Origin: Acidobacteriota bacterium
GTDB taxonomy: Bacteria; Acidobacteriota; Terriglobia; Acidiferrales; UBA7541
Length of the DNA: 64,000 nt
Direction of reading: 5' to 3'
Assembly: GCA_016201285.1 (NCBI GenBank)
Contig: JACQDE010000029.1
Span: 1-64,000 of the forward strand
Below, one piece after another: positions 28,109 through 37,930 of the stretch. Made by a program: the position numbers and the translations under genes. The notes below the pieces were generated by a model that searched no databases, was not told where the DNA came from, and saw only the letters and a list, made by a program, of their open reading frames with translations. The first letter of the stretch is position 1; each line of letters starts with the position of its first letter.

Positions 28109-29170
28109 TTACCGGTAGTTTCTCCGCCGGTTGTTGTTCTGTCCCGGCATGTACGTCACCACGATCGGCTGGTCCAGACGGAAGTCGATCCGCGTTTCCG
28201 AGGGCACGCGAATCTGCTGGCCTTTGGTGAACACCTGGGCTCCCGCTCCGGCCCCGGCGCCGACTGTTGCGCCAATGGCAGCGCCTTTGCCGCCACCGGC
28301 AATGGCGCCGATGATCGCGCCGATCGCGGCGCCGGTGCCGACTTTCGCCGCAGTGTTCTTCCCGCGCGAGGAGCCGACCTGCTCATACGTCGAGCTGTCC
28401 ACCGTGTAACGTTTTCCCTGGAACTCAAACCAGGAAACTTCCAGCCGCAACTCGCTGCGGCCGGCCATGTGGCCTGCGGTCTTCGCCTCCGCCAGCCGAA
28501 CGGAAACGTCGGTGCCGGCGGGCACGACCTCTTCGCCTTCGATCATGATCGGCGCATCGAGCGATGCCCGGAAAGTTTCGCCGGTTCGGTTCACTTCCGA
28601 ATCAATCGAGTCAATCATGCGCACGGCCAGCGTGGTGCCCACTGGGATCTCCACCTTCACCGGCTTGGGCTCTGCGGGCGGTGGCGGAGACACTACAGGA
28701 GCAGGCGCCGGGGCGGGAGGTGGAGCCGCGGCCGCGACGGGCGCAGGCGCGGGCGATGGTGGCGGAAGCGCAGGGACTGCAACAAGCGCAGGTGCCGGCG
28801 CGCGCTTAACCACTTTCTTAATGGGAGCGGGCTTGGGTGCGGGCGCAGGTTCGGACGTTGCGGGCGCCGGCCGCGCGGCGGCTTGCGCGGCCTGGACGGT
28901 GAGCAGGTCGTGAACCTTCACCACGCCTTTGGTCTCGGCGGCCAGCTTGAAGGCGTTGTACCGCGCTGAGTCGCTGGGCACTTCGCCGGCCAGAGTGACT
29001 TCGCCGTTTTTCGCCGTCACCTGGAGGTTGGCGTTCTTCAGTTGCGCGTCGCTGAACATTCGCGCTTTGATGTCGGTGGCGATGGCCTCGTCGGACGGCC
29101 CGCGCGAACATCCCGCCGCCACCAGGGCGAGAACCGTTACGGCCAGAATCCACACACTCGCTCGGCGCAT
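28109..29170 (-). CDS. BON-domain lipoprotein with glycine-zipper region
   Basis: The 353-residue product begins with a lipoprotein signal ([13 protein letters not shown], lipobox LVAAGC at the cleavage site). A BON domain follows at about residues 25-95 ([19 protein letters not shown]). Then comes a long Pro/Ala linker, a beta-rich domain ([20 protein letters not shown]), and a glycine zipper ([19 protein letters not shown]). AGGAGGAACTGAACG precedes the ATG. BON domains bind phospholipid, so an envelope-stress or surface role is possible. It is divergent from the gene at 29461. Confidence 0.8.
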   Translation of the reverse strand: MRRASVWILAVTVLALVAAGCSRGPSDEAIATDIKARMFSDAQLKNANLQVTAKNGEVTLAGEVPSDSARYNAFKLAAETKGVVKVHDLLTVQAAQAAARPAPATSEPAPAPKPAPIKKVVKRAPAPALVAVPALPPPSPAPAPVAAAAPPPAPAPAPVVSPPPPAEPKPVKVEIPVGTTLAVRMIDSIDSEVNRTGETFRASLDAPIMIEGEEVVPAGTDVSVRLAEAKTAGHMAGRSELRLEVSWFEFQGKRYTVDSSTYEQVGSSRGKNTAAKVGTGAAIGAIIGAIAGGGKGAAIGATVGAGAGAGAQVFTKGQQIRVPSETRIDFRLDQPIVVTYMPGQNNNRRRNYR

Positions 29171-29460
29171 CGTTCAGTTCCTCCTGTACAGAAAGTACCC
29201 GCGTGGCTGGGGGTGGGTTGCGCTTGGGCTACTTTGCCCATTTCGTTTCTGCTCCCGAATTACGATGCGTTCGCCGCCAAAAAAGGTGCATGGCAGCAAC
29301 CTGACTCCGAAAACTGGCCCATGTGATATGAGAGTCCGGCGGCCCGTTGAGCGGCCCCCTGCCGCGCAACTTTTTTCGGCCACCGGGGTTTGCTAAATTG
29401 GGGAGCAAGACGGTTCGCCCAAACCCGGAAAGATTCGTTGTTTTTCGAAGGAGATTAAAC

Positions 29461-30870
29461 ATGCATGCCAACAAGATCGCCCGCGGCTTCCTGGTCGTCC
29501 TTCTAGCAGCCGCGCTCGCCAGTTGCGGTGGCGGCCTGACTACGCCGCCGCCCCCGGTGCAAGCCTCGAAGGTCGGCACTTCATTCATCGTCGGTCAGGA
29601 CGCCCCGCTGGGCAGCGTGCTTGCTTTCAAGGTCACGCTCACGGGCCTTTCCGCCAGCGACGGCACGAACACCGTTTCCCTGATCACGCAGTCGCAGGAC
29701 GTCGAATTCGCCCGGCTGAACGGCCTCCGCACCCTGCTGGACATCAGGTCGGTTCCGGCCGGCAGCTACACCAGCGTCACAGCCACGATTTCCGCGCCGG
29801 TGATCAGCTATCTGGACACCTCCACGACGCCACCCTCGGTGCAGACCATGAACGGCACGCTCACGCAGTCCAGCATCACCGTGCAGTTGCGCCAGCCGAT
29901 GGTGGTCACGGATAACGGCCTGGTCGGGCTGCACATGGACTTCCGCCTCGGCAGTTCGATCCAGACGGACGCCAACGGCCAGATCACCGGCACCGTGGAT
30001 CCCAAGATTGCGTTCCACGCCATCCCTCCGGATGCGCCGGAAGCGGAGATTGACGAGCTGCACGGCGGCGTAGTCAGCGTGAACGCGGCGGGCGGCTCGT
30101 TCGTGATGCAGGGCCCGCACGGGCGGTTGTTGACCGTCACTACGGATAACAACACGCTGTTCGCGCCCGGCGAGTCGCTCAACACCTTCGACACGAACAC
30201 CATCGTCGAAGTCTCCGGCAAGCTCCAGAGGCAGACGCTGACCTTGCTGGCCAGTTCCGTCCAGGTGGTCTCCAACGACCGCTTCCTGCTCGGCGGCCTG
30301 ATCACTGACGTGCGGCCCGCGTCCGGTCCCGCCAACCAGATGGACCTGCTCGTGCACGCCGAGCTCCCGGACCTGGCCAACGCCCAGATCGGCCGCATCA
30401 CCTCGCTCGACTTCGACGGCAACGAGCGCTTCGTGATTCATCACTTCATGCTCCCGGTCGGCTTCTTCCTGTTCAACCGCGCCGGCCTGATGCCCGGCCA
30501 GCGTGTTTCCACTGGCGGGCTGCTTGTCACCTCCACCAACCCGCCTGGCCTTGACGTGCGGCGCGTGACTCTGCACCGCCAGGGCGTCGCGGGTGACTGG
30601 GTTGTCGGCAGCACGAACATCGTCAACGGCAACAACGGCAGCTTCCGCCTGAATGCTCATGGCCTGACCGGAATTCTCTTTGGCACATCAGCCAAGGTGG
30701 CCACGTCGGACCGCACGCGCTTCATCAACCTGCCGGGTGGCCTCGCGGACCTGAGCGGCACATCGACCATGCCGATCCGCGTGGTCGGCCTCGTGCTCCA
30801 GGATCCGGTCAACGGCAAGCCGATCATCATCGCCTGGGCGGTGGAGAAACTCATGCCACTCGTCCCATAA
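29461..30870 (+). CDS. DUF4382/DUF5666-like lipoprotein
   Basis: ATG 29461 after GAAGGAGATTAAAC gives a lipoprotein signal (ARGFLVVLLAAALASC). An in-frame extension to 29347 has no such site. The 469-residue product has a DUF4382-like N-terminal half (GSVLAFKVTLTGLSASDG, then ARLNGLRTLLDIRSVPAGSY) and a DUF5666-like C-terminal half with repeated beta segments (GGVVSVNAAGGSFVMQG, VEVSGKLQRQ). Function unknown. Such proteins are frequent as predicted surface lipoproteins. Confidence 0.75.
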   Translation: MHANKIARGFLVVLLAAALASCGGGLTTPPPPVQASKVGTSFIVGQDAPLGSVLAFKVTLTGLSASDGTNTVSLITQSQDVEFARLNGLRTLLDIRSVPAGSYTSVTATISAPVISYLDTSTTPPSVQTMNGTLTQSSITVQLRQPMVVTDNGLVGLHMDFRLGSSIQTDANGQITGTVDPKIAFHAIPPDAPEAEIDELHGGVVSVNAAGGSFVMQGPHGRLLTVTTDNNTLFAPGESLNTFDTNTIVEVSGKLQRQTLTLLASSVQVVSNDRFLLGGLITDVRPASGPANQMDLLVHAELPDLANAQIGRITSLDFDGNERFVIHHFMLPVGFFLFNRAGLMPGQRVSTGGLLVTSTNPPGLDVRRVTLHRQGVAGDWVVGSTNIVNGNNGSFRLNAHGLTGILFGTSAKVATSDRTRFINLPGGLADLSGTSTMPIRVVGLVLQDPVNGKPIIIAWAVEKLMPLVP

Positions 30871-30974
30871 GCTTGATCCATTGAGTCGGTTCCTTCGGGC
30901 CGCTGTGGTTCCGCTCTGCGAGAGGCAGCGGCCCGAATCATTTCCCGGCAGACTTGGAAGCGAAGGCCAAAGAA

Positions 30975-31724
30975 CTATTCCATCTGCACGGCCAATATCC
31001 GGTTGCCCTTGATCTGGACGTCAATCATCAGCGGCGGCCGGAGCGCGGACCCTTGAACCACCGCGCCGCGCACCCATGCGCCGGAGACGGTCCCGCGCTG
31101 CAGCGGGTCGAAGACCGTGTTCGTGCACGGCTCAGCCACCATGGGATGCTGCGCGCGGTAGCCGTAATCACTGCGGAGTTTCTCAAGGTCGGCAACCAGC
31201 TCCAGTTCGCATTTCCCGTAGCGCGACTTCAGCGCAAAAGCCCAGTAGGATGCGGCGCTCTTGGCCGAGCCGCCCGGCAGGCGCACCAGCAACGCCGGCA
31301 CGGGGCCCACGGCGATTTTTTTCATGAAGGTGAACCGCTTCGACGCCCAGGGCTTGTCCATCTCTTCGGTGGTGGCCACTTCGTCAGGGTAGAGCGGCGG
31401 GACTTCCGCCACCACAGGCGCCGGGCTGGCCGGCTGGATTGCGGCAGCCTCAGGCGAAGGCGAAGAAGCGGGCGCGGATTGCGACGCTGCTGGCGGCTCT
31501 GCGGGCGTTGAGGGGCGCAGGAGCAGCCAGCCCAGGCCGATGCCGAGCAAGACGGCGCCGGCGGCGCCGATGGCAATCCATTGCGGCGGCAGCTTGCCGC
31601 GGGCGGCCGGCTTTGTGGGCGCGGTCGCGGCCTCAGCCGGCGGTGGCGCGGACGCATCACTGACGCCGGGGATGCGCGGCTGAGCCGGTTTGAAGGGGTC
31701 GAATTTTCCCTGCTGGTCTGCCAT
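30975..31724 (-). CDS. Hypothetical single-pass membrane protein
   Basis: Not recognised. From ATG 31724 (MADQQGKFDPFKPAQPRI) the 249-residue product has a Pro/Ala-rich cytoplasmic N-terminus and one transmembrane helix near residue 50 (WIAIGAAGAVLLGIGLGW). A Pro/Ser/Ala linker follows, then a folded C-terminal domain with two Cys (KCELELV and EPCTNTVF), possibly a disulphide. An ATG three codons earlier is possible. It lies 45 bp downstream of the RsbW-like gene in the same direction. Confidence 0.65.
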   Translation of the reverse strand: MADQQGKFDPFKPAQPRIPGVSDASAPPPAEAATAPTKPAARGKLPPQWIAIGAAGAVLLGIGLGWLLLRPSTPAEPPAASQSAPASSPSPEAAAIQPASPAPVVAEVPPLYPDEVATTEEMDKPWASKRFTFMKKIAVGPVPALLVRLPGGSAKSAASYWAFALKSRYGKCELELVADLEKLRSDYGYRAQHPMVAEPCTNTVFDPLQRGTVSGAWVRGAVVQGSALRPPLMIDVQIKGNRILAVQME

Positions 31725-31769
31725 GCGGCACATCCAACCGGAGCGATTCTCTTCGAGGGCCCGCCGGGT

Positions 31770-32216
31770 TCAAAACTTCTTCATGCGGATTTCGGTGCCG
31801 CCGCGCTCGAAGCGCACTTCGTCCATCAACTGGTTGATCAAGTAGATGCCGCGGCCGTGCTCGGAGAAGACGTTTTGTCCCACGACGGGGCTGGGCACGG
31901 AGGCTGGGTCGAAGCCGGCGCCGGGGTCGCGCACGACAATCAACATGCCGCGGGAATTGTCGCAGACCACGCAGAGCTGCACGTGTTTGGAGGCATCGTG
32001 CCTGGCGCCGTGGACGATGGCGTTGGCCAGGGCCTCGCGCAGCGCCATTTCAATTTCGAATTCCTTGCCCTCGGTGCACTTCATGTCGCGGGCGATTTCC
32101 ATCACGCGCTCGACCACCGGGCAGATGGCGTCCACATCCGCGGCAACCACCACATCCAGCCGGAGCATCAGCTCCTGGCTATTGAATTCGCAGCTCGGCA
32201 TAGGTTGGTTGGTCAT
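31770..32216 (-). CDS. RsbW-like anti-sigma/histidine-kinase-type ATPase
   Basis: The 148-residue product is a single HATPase_c_2 domain, as in RsbW/SpoIIAB serine kinases. The N box is EALANAIVHGA and the G1 box DPGAGFDPAS, followed by FSEHGRGIYLINQLMDEV. GAGGTGAC precedes the ATG. No partner anti-anti-sigma factor is nearby, so its target is unknown. Confidence 0.85.
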   Translation of the reverse strand: MTNQPMPSCEFNSQELMLRLDVVVAADVDAICPVVERVMEIARDMKCTEGKEFEIEMALREALANAIVHGARHDASKHVQLCVVCDNSRGMLIVVRDPGAGFDPASVPSPVVGQNVFSEHGRGIYLINQLMDEVRFERGGTEIRMKKF

Positions 32217-32338
32217 GCCGTCACCTCGTCCGTCACCCGAAGCAGTGAGGGCCGGCGGAGCTCGCGGCTGCCCAAGGCGAACATCTTACGGTGCGTGGGG
32301 CGAGAGGGCAATAGTACCGCGCTGCGTAGCGTCCGAAG

Positions 32339-32367
32339 AGTAGCGGCGAGTTTACCCCGCCGCTACT
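32339..32367. repeat. AGTAGCGGCG hairpin upstream of the RsbW-like gene
   Basis: AGTAGCGGCG pairs with CGCCGCTACT, a perfect 10-bp stem around a 9-nt loop. It lies in the 239-bp gap upstream of the RsbW-like gene. Confidence 0.6.
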
Positions 32368-32455
32368 CGACGCGGATGCTGACGGAGGACGTACTGACGC
32401 GGAGCAGCGGGCCGCCGCCGCGCACCTTTGTGCAGACGCCCCCCACGAGGAAAAG

Positions 32456-33055
32456 TCAGGCAGCATTCGGGTCCTTCCTCCCGGCGGATGAGTCGGCCGC
32501 TTGCGCTTCCGCCTCCGAGGCGTCAGCGGCGATCTTGACGGGGTCCATTCCGGCTTTGGCGACGGCGAGCGGGCTGGAAGCGGGCACCCAGCGCGCGATC
32601 TCCGTGTTCATGTCTTCCAGCATCTGATCGGCCCATTGCCCGAGGATTTCGCCGGTGTCCACGCGGCGGGGCGATGAGCCCTCCGCCTGCGGAAGATTCT
32701 TGAGATTGGAACTCATCACCTGCCCGAGGTAGCCGATGGTACTGCCGGCGGCAGGAGAGATGCGATTTTCACGCACGTCTTGCGCCGCGCTCTCGAGCAT
32801 GTCCTGAATGCCCTCCGCGGTGCGCGTGGATTTCTGTCCTTGCGAAGAATTGCGGCGCAGCTCGAGCTGCTTGCGCATGTTGCGGAAGTTGGGGTCGTGA
32901 AAAATGCAGAAGCGGCTGGCGCGCCAGCGGGCGGCGCGGCACGGCGCGCCATGGGTGGTGAGATGGGCGCAGCGCTTTTCGGGCGGAATGATGATCAGCG
33001 GCGGCTTGCGCGGGGCTGGTGCTGCGGGTTTGGCGGCATTGCGGGTAGTGGGCAT
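32456..33055 (-). CDS. Hypothetical protein with Cys/His knuckle
   Basis: Not assigned. ATG 33055 with AAGGAGCCACC upstream gives a 199-residue product. The long upstream frame to 33562 is low-complexity and unsupported. Residues 28-52 carry RCAHLTTHGAPC, then ASRFCIFHDP, a C-x7-GxPC-x9-CxxH arrangement seen in many uncharacterised Cys/His mini-domains. The rest is helical and charged. Confidence 0.65.
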   Translation of the reverse strand: MPTTRNAAKPAAPAPRKPPLIIIPPEKRCAHLTTHGAPCRAARWRASRFCIFHDPNFRNMRKQLELRRNSSQGQKSTRTAEGIQDMLESAAQDVRENRISPAAGSTIGYLGQVMSSNLKNLPQAEGSSPRRVDTGEILGQWADQMLEDMNTEIARWVPASSPLAVAKAGMDPVKIAADASEAEAQAADSSAGRKDPNAA

Positions 33056-33111
33056 GGTGGCTCCTTGAGCGAAAGAATGTTTGAACGTTGGAAAGTTGAA
33101 AGGTTGAAATG

Positions 33112-33160
33112 TTGCAGAGTGACAGAGTGACAGAGTGGCAGAGTTGCAGGGTGCCAGAGA
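33112..33160. repeat. Short tandem CAGAGTGA/CAGAGTGG tract
   Basis: Units of 8-9 nt read GTTGCAGAGTGACAGAGTGA, then CAGAGTGGCAGAGTTGCAGG and GTGCCAGAG. It matches tracts at 49297-49330 and the inverted one at 18903-18950. The units are too short and irregular to be a CRISPR array. Confidence 0.75.
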
Positions 33161-33665
33161 GGAAGCCATTCGCGCCCGCTGACGACTGTAATCGACCCCA
33201 CCCCCCTCCCTATTGGCGCGAGGCGAAGTGGTTGAAAGGGAAGGGGATAGCGGAATTGAGTAGTAGGGCGGGTAATCGGGCGTAGTCGGGTAGTCGTGTC
33301 GCCGAGTAGCGGCAATTCCAGCTAGTGGGGTGATTAGCCGGGGGCCCCTCGGCTTCGCTTCCCTCGGCTCCGCTCGGGACAGGCGGGGCAGACAGGTGAT
33401 GGGAAACGGGCCACCACTATGTGGTGAGTTTCTAATTGGTGGTAGTGGCTGCGCTAGTGGCCTGCAGCGGGACTGGGGCGATTCGCGAATGGCTACTGGC
33501 GTCATTGCGTTATAGCTATTAGATAATCGTGGCAGTCTAGCGCGGCGGAAACCAGAAGTCAAGAACTAATATACATAATTGTCTGCGGGCTATTAGCGGC
33601 GAGAGTGGCTCTCTTGGCGACCAACGTCGGGAAGAACAAGAACGGGCGGTCTTCCCGATCAAAAT

Positions 33666-33690
33666 CATCGGGACGCAAAGAACGCGAAAG
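33666..33690. repeat. 25-bp direct repeat, left copy
   Basis: CATCGGGACGCAAAGAACGC followed by GAAAG, identical to 34633-34657. The two copies flank the secA remnant and the DUF5678/retropepsin pair. A related AAAGACGCAAAG occurs near 51790, so it is also a dispersed repeat. Confidence 0.8.
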
Positions 33691-33814
33691 ACGCGCCCCT
33701 ACAAAAAGCAGGTAACAGGTTACAGATGGCAGGTGTCAGGTTAGAACCAAGCAATCGGATCACGCAGCTTTACCGCAATCCCGAGTGAAAAGATCGGGAT
33801 TTTGGTCAGGCCGC

Positions 33815-33865
33815 TTACGCAGCCTTCCCGCAACATTCTTTGTACTTCTTGCCGCTGCCACGCGG
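33815..33865 (-). other. Displaced remnant of secA 3' end
   Basis: On the minus strand this reads PRGSGKKYKECCGKAA then TAA, almost the same as the SecA C-terminus [16 protein letters not shown]. Codons here are GC-rich (GGC AGC GGC AAG AAG), whereas the intact secA uses GGG AGT GGG AAA AAA. An in-frame TGA lies just upstream, so nothing longer is translated. It sits about 1.08 kb beyond the present secA stop. Confidence 0.85.
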
Positions 33866-33934
33866 TCAGTAGAGGAAAGACAGGTTGCCTGTCCGTCCAT
33901 TCCGGCCCTATAATCGAGCACAAGGATCGCAAAC

Positions 33935-34174
33935 ATGCCAACCGTGCTTGATACTGAATGGGAAACCTTCGAGCGGCACCGCGAGGAGCTCGTCGGACGG
34001 TCGGAAGGGAAATACGTCCTGATTCACGGGGATCAGATCCTGGGTGTGTTTGATTCTCAGCGGGATGCGATTGCCCAGGGGTATGAACGATTGGGAAACG
34101 TGCCTTTTCTTGTGAAGCAGATTCTCCGGTTTGATGTCCCCCAGAATTTCGTGACTAACCTGCTTGGCATCTGA
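33935..34174 (+). CDS. Small DUF5678-like protein
   Basis: The 79-residue product has the pattern REELVGRSEGKYVLIHGDQI then GVFDSQRDAIAQGYERLGN and VPFLVKQI, resembling DUF5678-type proteins of unknown function. It is 1 bp upstream of the retropepsin-like gene and probably co-translated. AAGGATCGC precedes the ATG. GC content is lower than in flanking housekeeping genes. Confidence 0.7.
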   Translation: MPTVLDTEWETFERHREELVGRSEGKYVLIHGDQILGVFDSQRDAIAQGYERLGNVPFLVKQILRFDVPQNFVTNLLGI

Positions 34175-34175
34175 G

Positions 34176-34604
34176 ATGCCTTCCTGCACTTCACAGTTCT
34201 CCAACCGGCAGGCCGTCGGACCTGTTTTTGACTTACAGTTGGCTGTCGATGCGGGAGTGGAATCAGCGTTGAGGAAGTCAAACGTTCAAGTTCCGACACC
34301 TTTAACTGCAAAGGCCCTTATTGATACTGGAGCTTCCGCGACAGTGATTCAGCAAGGAATGGCATCGCAGTTGGGGCTGAATCCGGTGGGTATCACGCAC
34401 ATCCATACTCCGTCTTCCACGAATGTGCGGTGCTTTGAGTACAGCGTGCGACTGCTGATTTCTTCGAGCGTGACTGTAGAAGCGACGGTTATCGAAGCAC
34501 CACTTCAAGGCCAGAACATTCAGTGCCTGATTGGTCGAGACGTGCTGGCACACGGAGTGTTGGTTTACATCGGCTACAGCAATCTCTTCAGCCTGAGCTT
34601 CTAG
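34176..34604 (+). CDS. Retropepsin-like aspartic protease
   Basis: The 142-residue product from ATG 34176 has the active-site motif ALIDTGASATVI, hydrophobic flanks, and a later CLIGRDVL resembling the second conserved region of single-domain aspartyl proteases. It would act as a homodimer. No signal peptide. A TTG four codons earlier overlaps the upstream gene. The DUF5678/retropepsin pairing seems a unit; its role is unknown. Confidence 0.8.
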   Translation: MPSCTSQFSNRQAVGPVFDLQLAVDAGVESALRKSNVQVPTPLTAKALIDTGASATVIQQGMASQLGLNPVGITHIHTPSSTNVRCFEYSVRLLISSSVTVEATVIEAPLQGQNIQCLIGRDVLAHGVLVYIGYSNLFSLSF

Positions 34605-34897
34605 CCAGACTTGCCACAATCTCGATAAAGAGCATCGGGACGCAAAGAACGCGAAAGCCCGCTCCTGCAAAGCAAATACCCGCCTAAAGGCGGGCGCTAC
34701 AAGGGCGCAGGAAGTAGCGCCCCTACGAAAGAAAGAGCCGGCGGGACGCTGGCGTAACGCGGGCGACCATCGGGTCGCCCCTACGTCAGCCCTATATGGG
34801 CGGGCACGGAGGCCCGCCCCTACAGAATCCAACACGAAGAGAGAAGGGGAGCGCCAATGTCGGAGCTCCCTCGGCTGCGCTCGGGATGGAAAAGCAG
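34605..34897. repeat. Repeat cluster between retropepsin gene and secA
   Basis: This contains the right copy of the 25-bp repeat (34633-34657), CCCGCCTAAAGGCGGGCGCTAC (34678-34699, palindrome class B reversed), GTAGCGCCCCTACG (34713-34726) and CGGGCGACCATCGGGTCGCC (34761-34780, class A reversed). GGGCGGGCACGGAGGCCCGC follows near 34797. No gene. Confidence 0.75.
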
Positions 34898-37822
34898 CTA
34901 CGCTGCTTTTCCACAACACTTTTTGTATTTTTTCCCACTCCCACAAGGACACGGATCATTGCGGCCGATTTTGGCGCCGGTGCGGACGGGTTTGGGGGCC
35001 TCCGCCTGGGCGGCGCCGGCGAGGAGCTGCATCTGCTGTTCCTGGCGGCGCTGTTTGCGTTCGAGTTCGCGGGCTTCGTCTTCGGGGCGGGCGGGCTGCA
35101 TGAGGAACAAGTAGCGGACCGTTTCCGTGTCGATGCGGTCCATCATTTCTTCGAAGAGCGTGAAGGCTTCCTTCTTGAATTCGACGATGGGGTCTTTCTG
35201 CGCGTAGCCGCGGAGGCCGATGCCTTCCTTGAGGTGGTCGAGGGAAAGCAGGTGGTCCTTCCACTGGTTGTCCACGATGTCGAGGATGATGCGGCGCTCG
35301 AGCCAGCGCATGACGTCCTCGCCGAAAGTCTTTTCTTTTTCGTCGTAGCGGGCGGCGGTGGCTTTGGCCAGAGCGTCTTTCAGCTCGTCGTGGCTGATGG
35401 TGTCGAGATTGATGCCGGCGGATTTGAGATCGAGGCCGAACTGGTTCAGCGTTTCGTTGGCCATTTGCGCGACGTTCCATTTGCTGTGGTGCTCATCGCG
35501 CGGGCAGTAGCTTTCCGCAAGATTGATGGCGATATCCTCGGCGATACCGAGGACGTATTCCTTCTGGTCTTTGCCTTCGAGGGCGGAGCGGCGGATGGAA
35601 TAAATCGTTTCCCGCTGCTTGTTCATCACGTCGTCGTATTCGAGCAGGTGTTTCCTGGCGTCGAAGTTCTGCGCCTCGACGGCCTTCTGCGCGTTTTCGA
35701 TGCGGCGGGTGATGAGGCCGGACTCGATGGGGACGCCTTCCGTCATGCCCAGGCGGTACATCAGCGACTTGACGCGCTCGCCGCCGAAGATGCGCAGCAG
35801 GTCGTCTTCGAGCGAGAGGAAAAAGCGCGAAGAGCCCGGGTCGCCCTGGCGTCCGGCGCGTCCGCGAAGCTGGTTATCAATGCGGCGAGCTTCGTGGCGC
35901 TCGGTGCCGAGGATGTGCAGACCCCCAAGGGCGACGACTTCGTCGTGCTCGGCCTGACACTGCTGCTTGAAGCCGTCGAGGATGGGCTGCCACTGCGCCA
36001 GCGGCACCTGAAAGATTTTTCCTTCGTGCTGGAAGAGCACCATATTGCGCGCAGCGGCTTCGGCGCCATCGGCGCCCGTGCCGTCGCCGCCGGCTGCGGC
36101 GCTTTGCGCGGGTTCGGCTGCGCTCCCCGCAACAGCATCCGGGGCAGGCACCGCAGGGGGCATGTACGGCATGGCGAGCTTGTTCTTCAGGCAGTACTCG
36201 CGCGTCATGGACTCGGGGTTGCCGCCGAGGAGAATGTCCGTGCCGCGGCCGGCCATGTTGGTGGAGACGGTGACGGCGCCCTTGCGCCCGGCCTGCGCGA
36301 CCACGTAGGCCTCGCGCTCGTGCTGCTTGGCGTTGAGCACTTCGTGGCGGATGCCGGCTTTCTTTAACAGGTCGCTGATGATCTCTGATTTCTCGATGGA
36401 GATGGAGCCGATGAGCACGGGCTGGCCGCGCTCATTGATTTGCTTGATGCCGTCGGCGAACGAGTTGTCTTCTTGCAGGATGCCGTGGACCACGGAATGA
36501 TATTTTTCCGCGGCGGTGCGATAGACCACGTCGGGAAACTCGATGCGCACGAGCGTCTTGTTGGTGGGGATGAGGGTGACGTCGAGATTGTAAATCTTGG
36601 CGAACTCGGCCGCTTCGGTTTCCGCGGTGCCGGTCATGCCCGCGAGCTTCTTGTACATGCGGAAATAATTCTGAAACGTGATGGTGGCCAGGGTCTGGTT
36701 TTCGCGCTCGATCTTCACGCCTTCCTTGGCCTCCACGGCCTGGTGCAGCCCGTCGGACCAGCGGCGGCCGGGCATCTGGCGTCCGGTGAACTCGTCCACG
36801 ATGATGACCTCGCCGTCCTTGACGACGTAATCGACGTCACGCTGGAAGAGCGTGTGCGCGCGCAGGCCCTGATAGACGTGGTGGATCGTTTCCATGTGCG
36901 CGGGATCGTAAAGGTTGCCGAGGCTGAGCAGCCGTTCGCACTTGGTGACGCCTTCTTCGGTGAGCGTGGCGGTCTTGTGCTTTTCGTCAATCGTGTAGTC
37001 AATCTCGCGGATGAGCTTGGGAATAATTTTGTCGATGCGGTAGTACTTGTCGGTGGACTCCTCGGCGGGGCCGGAGATGATGAGCGGCGTGCGCGCTTCG
37101 TCAATCAGGATGGAGTCCACCTCGTCCACGATGGCGAAGTGGTGGCTGCGCTGCACGCAGTGGGAGAGATCGTACTTCATGTTGTCGCGGAGATAGTCGA
37201 AGCCGAATTCGTTGTTGGTGCCGTACGTGATGTCCGCGGCGTAGGCGTCCCGCCTTGCGGGATCATCGAGGTCGTGGACGATGACGCCAACGCTGAGGCC
37301 GAGCGCGCGATAGAGGGGGCCCATCCACTCGGCGTCGCGGCGGGCCAGATAGTCGTTGACGGTGACAATGTGCACGCCCTTGCCGGCGAGGGCATTCAAA
37401 ACGGCGGGCAGCGTGGCGACGAGCGTCTTGCCTTCGCCCGTCTTCATCTCTGCAATCTTGCCTTCGTGCAGGACGATGCCGCCGATGAGCTGCACATCGA
37501 AATGGCGCATGTTCAGCTTGCGACGCCCGGCTTCGCGGACCAGCGCAAAGGCTGGCGGCAGCACCGGGTCGAGCACGGCGGCGAGGCGCGCCTTGTACTC
37601 CTTCCACGGCGGCTCGCCGGGATCGGCGTCGCCGAGCGCCTGCTGCACCTGCTCGCGGAGCTGCTGCGTGCGGGCCTTCAAATCGGCGTCGGAGAGCTGG
37701 TGTATCTCCGGCTCGAGGGCGTTGATGGCCGCGACCATCGGCGCGATGCGCTTGATGTCGCGCTCGTGCTGGGTGCCGATGAATTTGGCGATGACGCGAT
37801 TGACGATGTCTGCGACGTTCAT
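34898..37822 (-). CDS. secA: Preprotein translocase ATPase SecA
   Basis: SecA drives post-translational export through SecYEG (secY at 11639). The 974-residue product has Walker A in [20 protein letters not shown] near residue 105 and [19 protein letters not shown]. It also has the [15 protein letters not shown] helicase motif, [19 protein letters not shown], and the C-terminal zinc SEC-C motif [19 protein letters not shown]. It is longer than E. coli SecA (901). The extra residues include an Ala/Pro segment near 590-620 ([20 protein letters not shown]). The final ~16 codons are AT-rich and appear exchanged. Confidence 0.97.
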   Translation of the reverse strand: MNVADIVNRVIAKFIGTQHERDIKRIAPMVAAINALEPEIHQLSDADLKARTQQLREQVQQALGDADPGEPPWKEYKARLAAVLDPVLPPAFALVREAGRRKLNMRHFDVQLIGGIVLHEGKIAEMKTGEGKTLVATLPAVLNALAGKGVHIVTVNDYLARRDAEWMGPLYRALGLSVGVIVHDLDDPARRDAYAADITYGTNNEFGFDYLRDNMKYDLSHCVQRSHHFAIVDEVDSILIDEARTPLIISGPAEESTDKYYRIDKIIPKLIREIDYTIDEKHKTATLTEEGVTKCERLLSLGNLYDPAHMETIHHVYQGLRAHTLFQRDVDYVVKDGEVIIVDEFTGRQMPGRRWSDGLHQAVEAKEGVKIERENQTLATITFQNYFRMYKKLAGMTGTAETEAAEFAKIYNLDVTLIPTNKTLVRIEFPDVVYRTAAEKYHSVVHGILQEDNSFADGIKQINERGQPVLIGSISIEKSEIISDLLKKAGIRHEVLNAKQHEREAYVVAQAGRKGAVTVSTNMAGRGTDILLGGNPESMTREYCLKNKLAMPYMPPAVPAPDAVAGSAAEPAQSAAAGGDGTGADGAEAAARNMVLFQHEGKIFQVPLAQWQPILDGFKQQCQAEHDEVVALGGLHILGTERHEARRIDNQLRGRAGRQGDPGSSRFFLSLEDDLLRIFGGERVKSLMYRLGMTEGVPIESGLITRRIENAQKAVEAQNFDARKHLLEYDDVMNKQRETIYSIRRSALEGKDQKEYVLGIAEDIAINLAESYCPRDEHHSKWNVAQMANETLNQFGLDLKSAGINLDTISHDELKDALAKATAARYDEKEKTFGEDVMRWLERRIILDIVDNQWKDHLLSLDHLKEGIGLRGYAQKDPIVEFKKEAFTLFEEMMDRIDTETVRYLFLMQPARPEDEARELERKQRRQEQQMQLLAGAAQAEAPKPVRTGAKIGRNDPCPCGSGKKYKKCCGKAA

Positions 37823-37930
37823 AGTCGAGTGGCACAGGCACTCTTGCCTGTGCGTTTTCTTTGCGCGCAGCTCCTTCGCTCCGCTCAGGACAAACTAGAG
37901 TGGCTGCGCTACAATGCCCCCAACACAACA

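Larger units (their letters stand above)
33056..33934. other. Long gene-poor region with repeats and a secA remnant
   Basis: About 880 bp with no convincing gene. It holds a short-period tract (33112-33160), GTAGTCGGGTAGTCG-like units (33260-33310), a 25-bp repeat (33666-33690), a GGTAACAGGTTACAG/AGGTGTCAGGTT segment (33707-33745), and a displaced secA 3' end (33815-33865). The 33380-33600 stretch is AT-richer, with nothing recognisable. Confidence 0.7.

Noticed and set aside
33112-33160. Possible CRISPR array
   Set aside because: Units are 8-9 nt with no spacers; no cas genes in the window.
32456-33562. Full 368-codon frame for the Cys/His protein
   Set aside because: The first 169 codons are low-complexity translation of repeats; ATG 33055 has a good ribosome-binding site.
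33741-33941. 66-codon minus-strand ORF over the secA remnant
   Set aside because: It reads a different frame from the SecA-like tail and has no coding signature.
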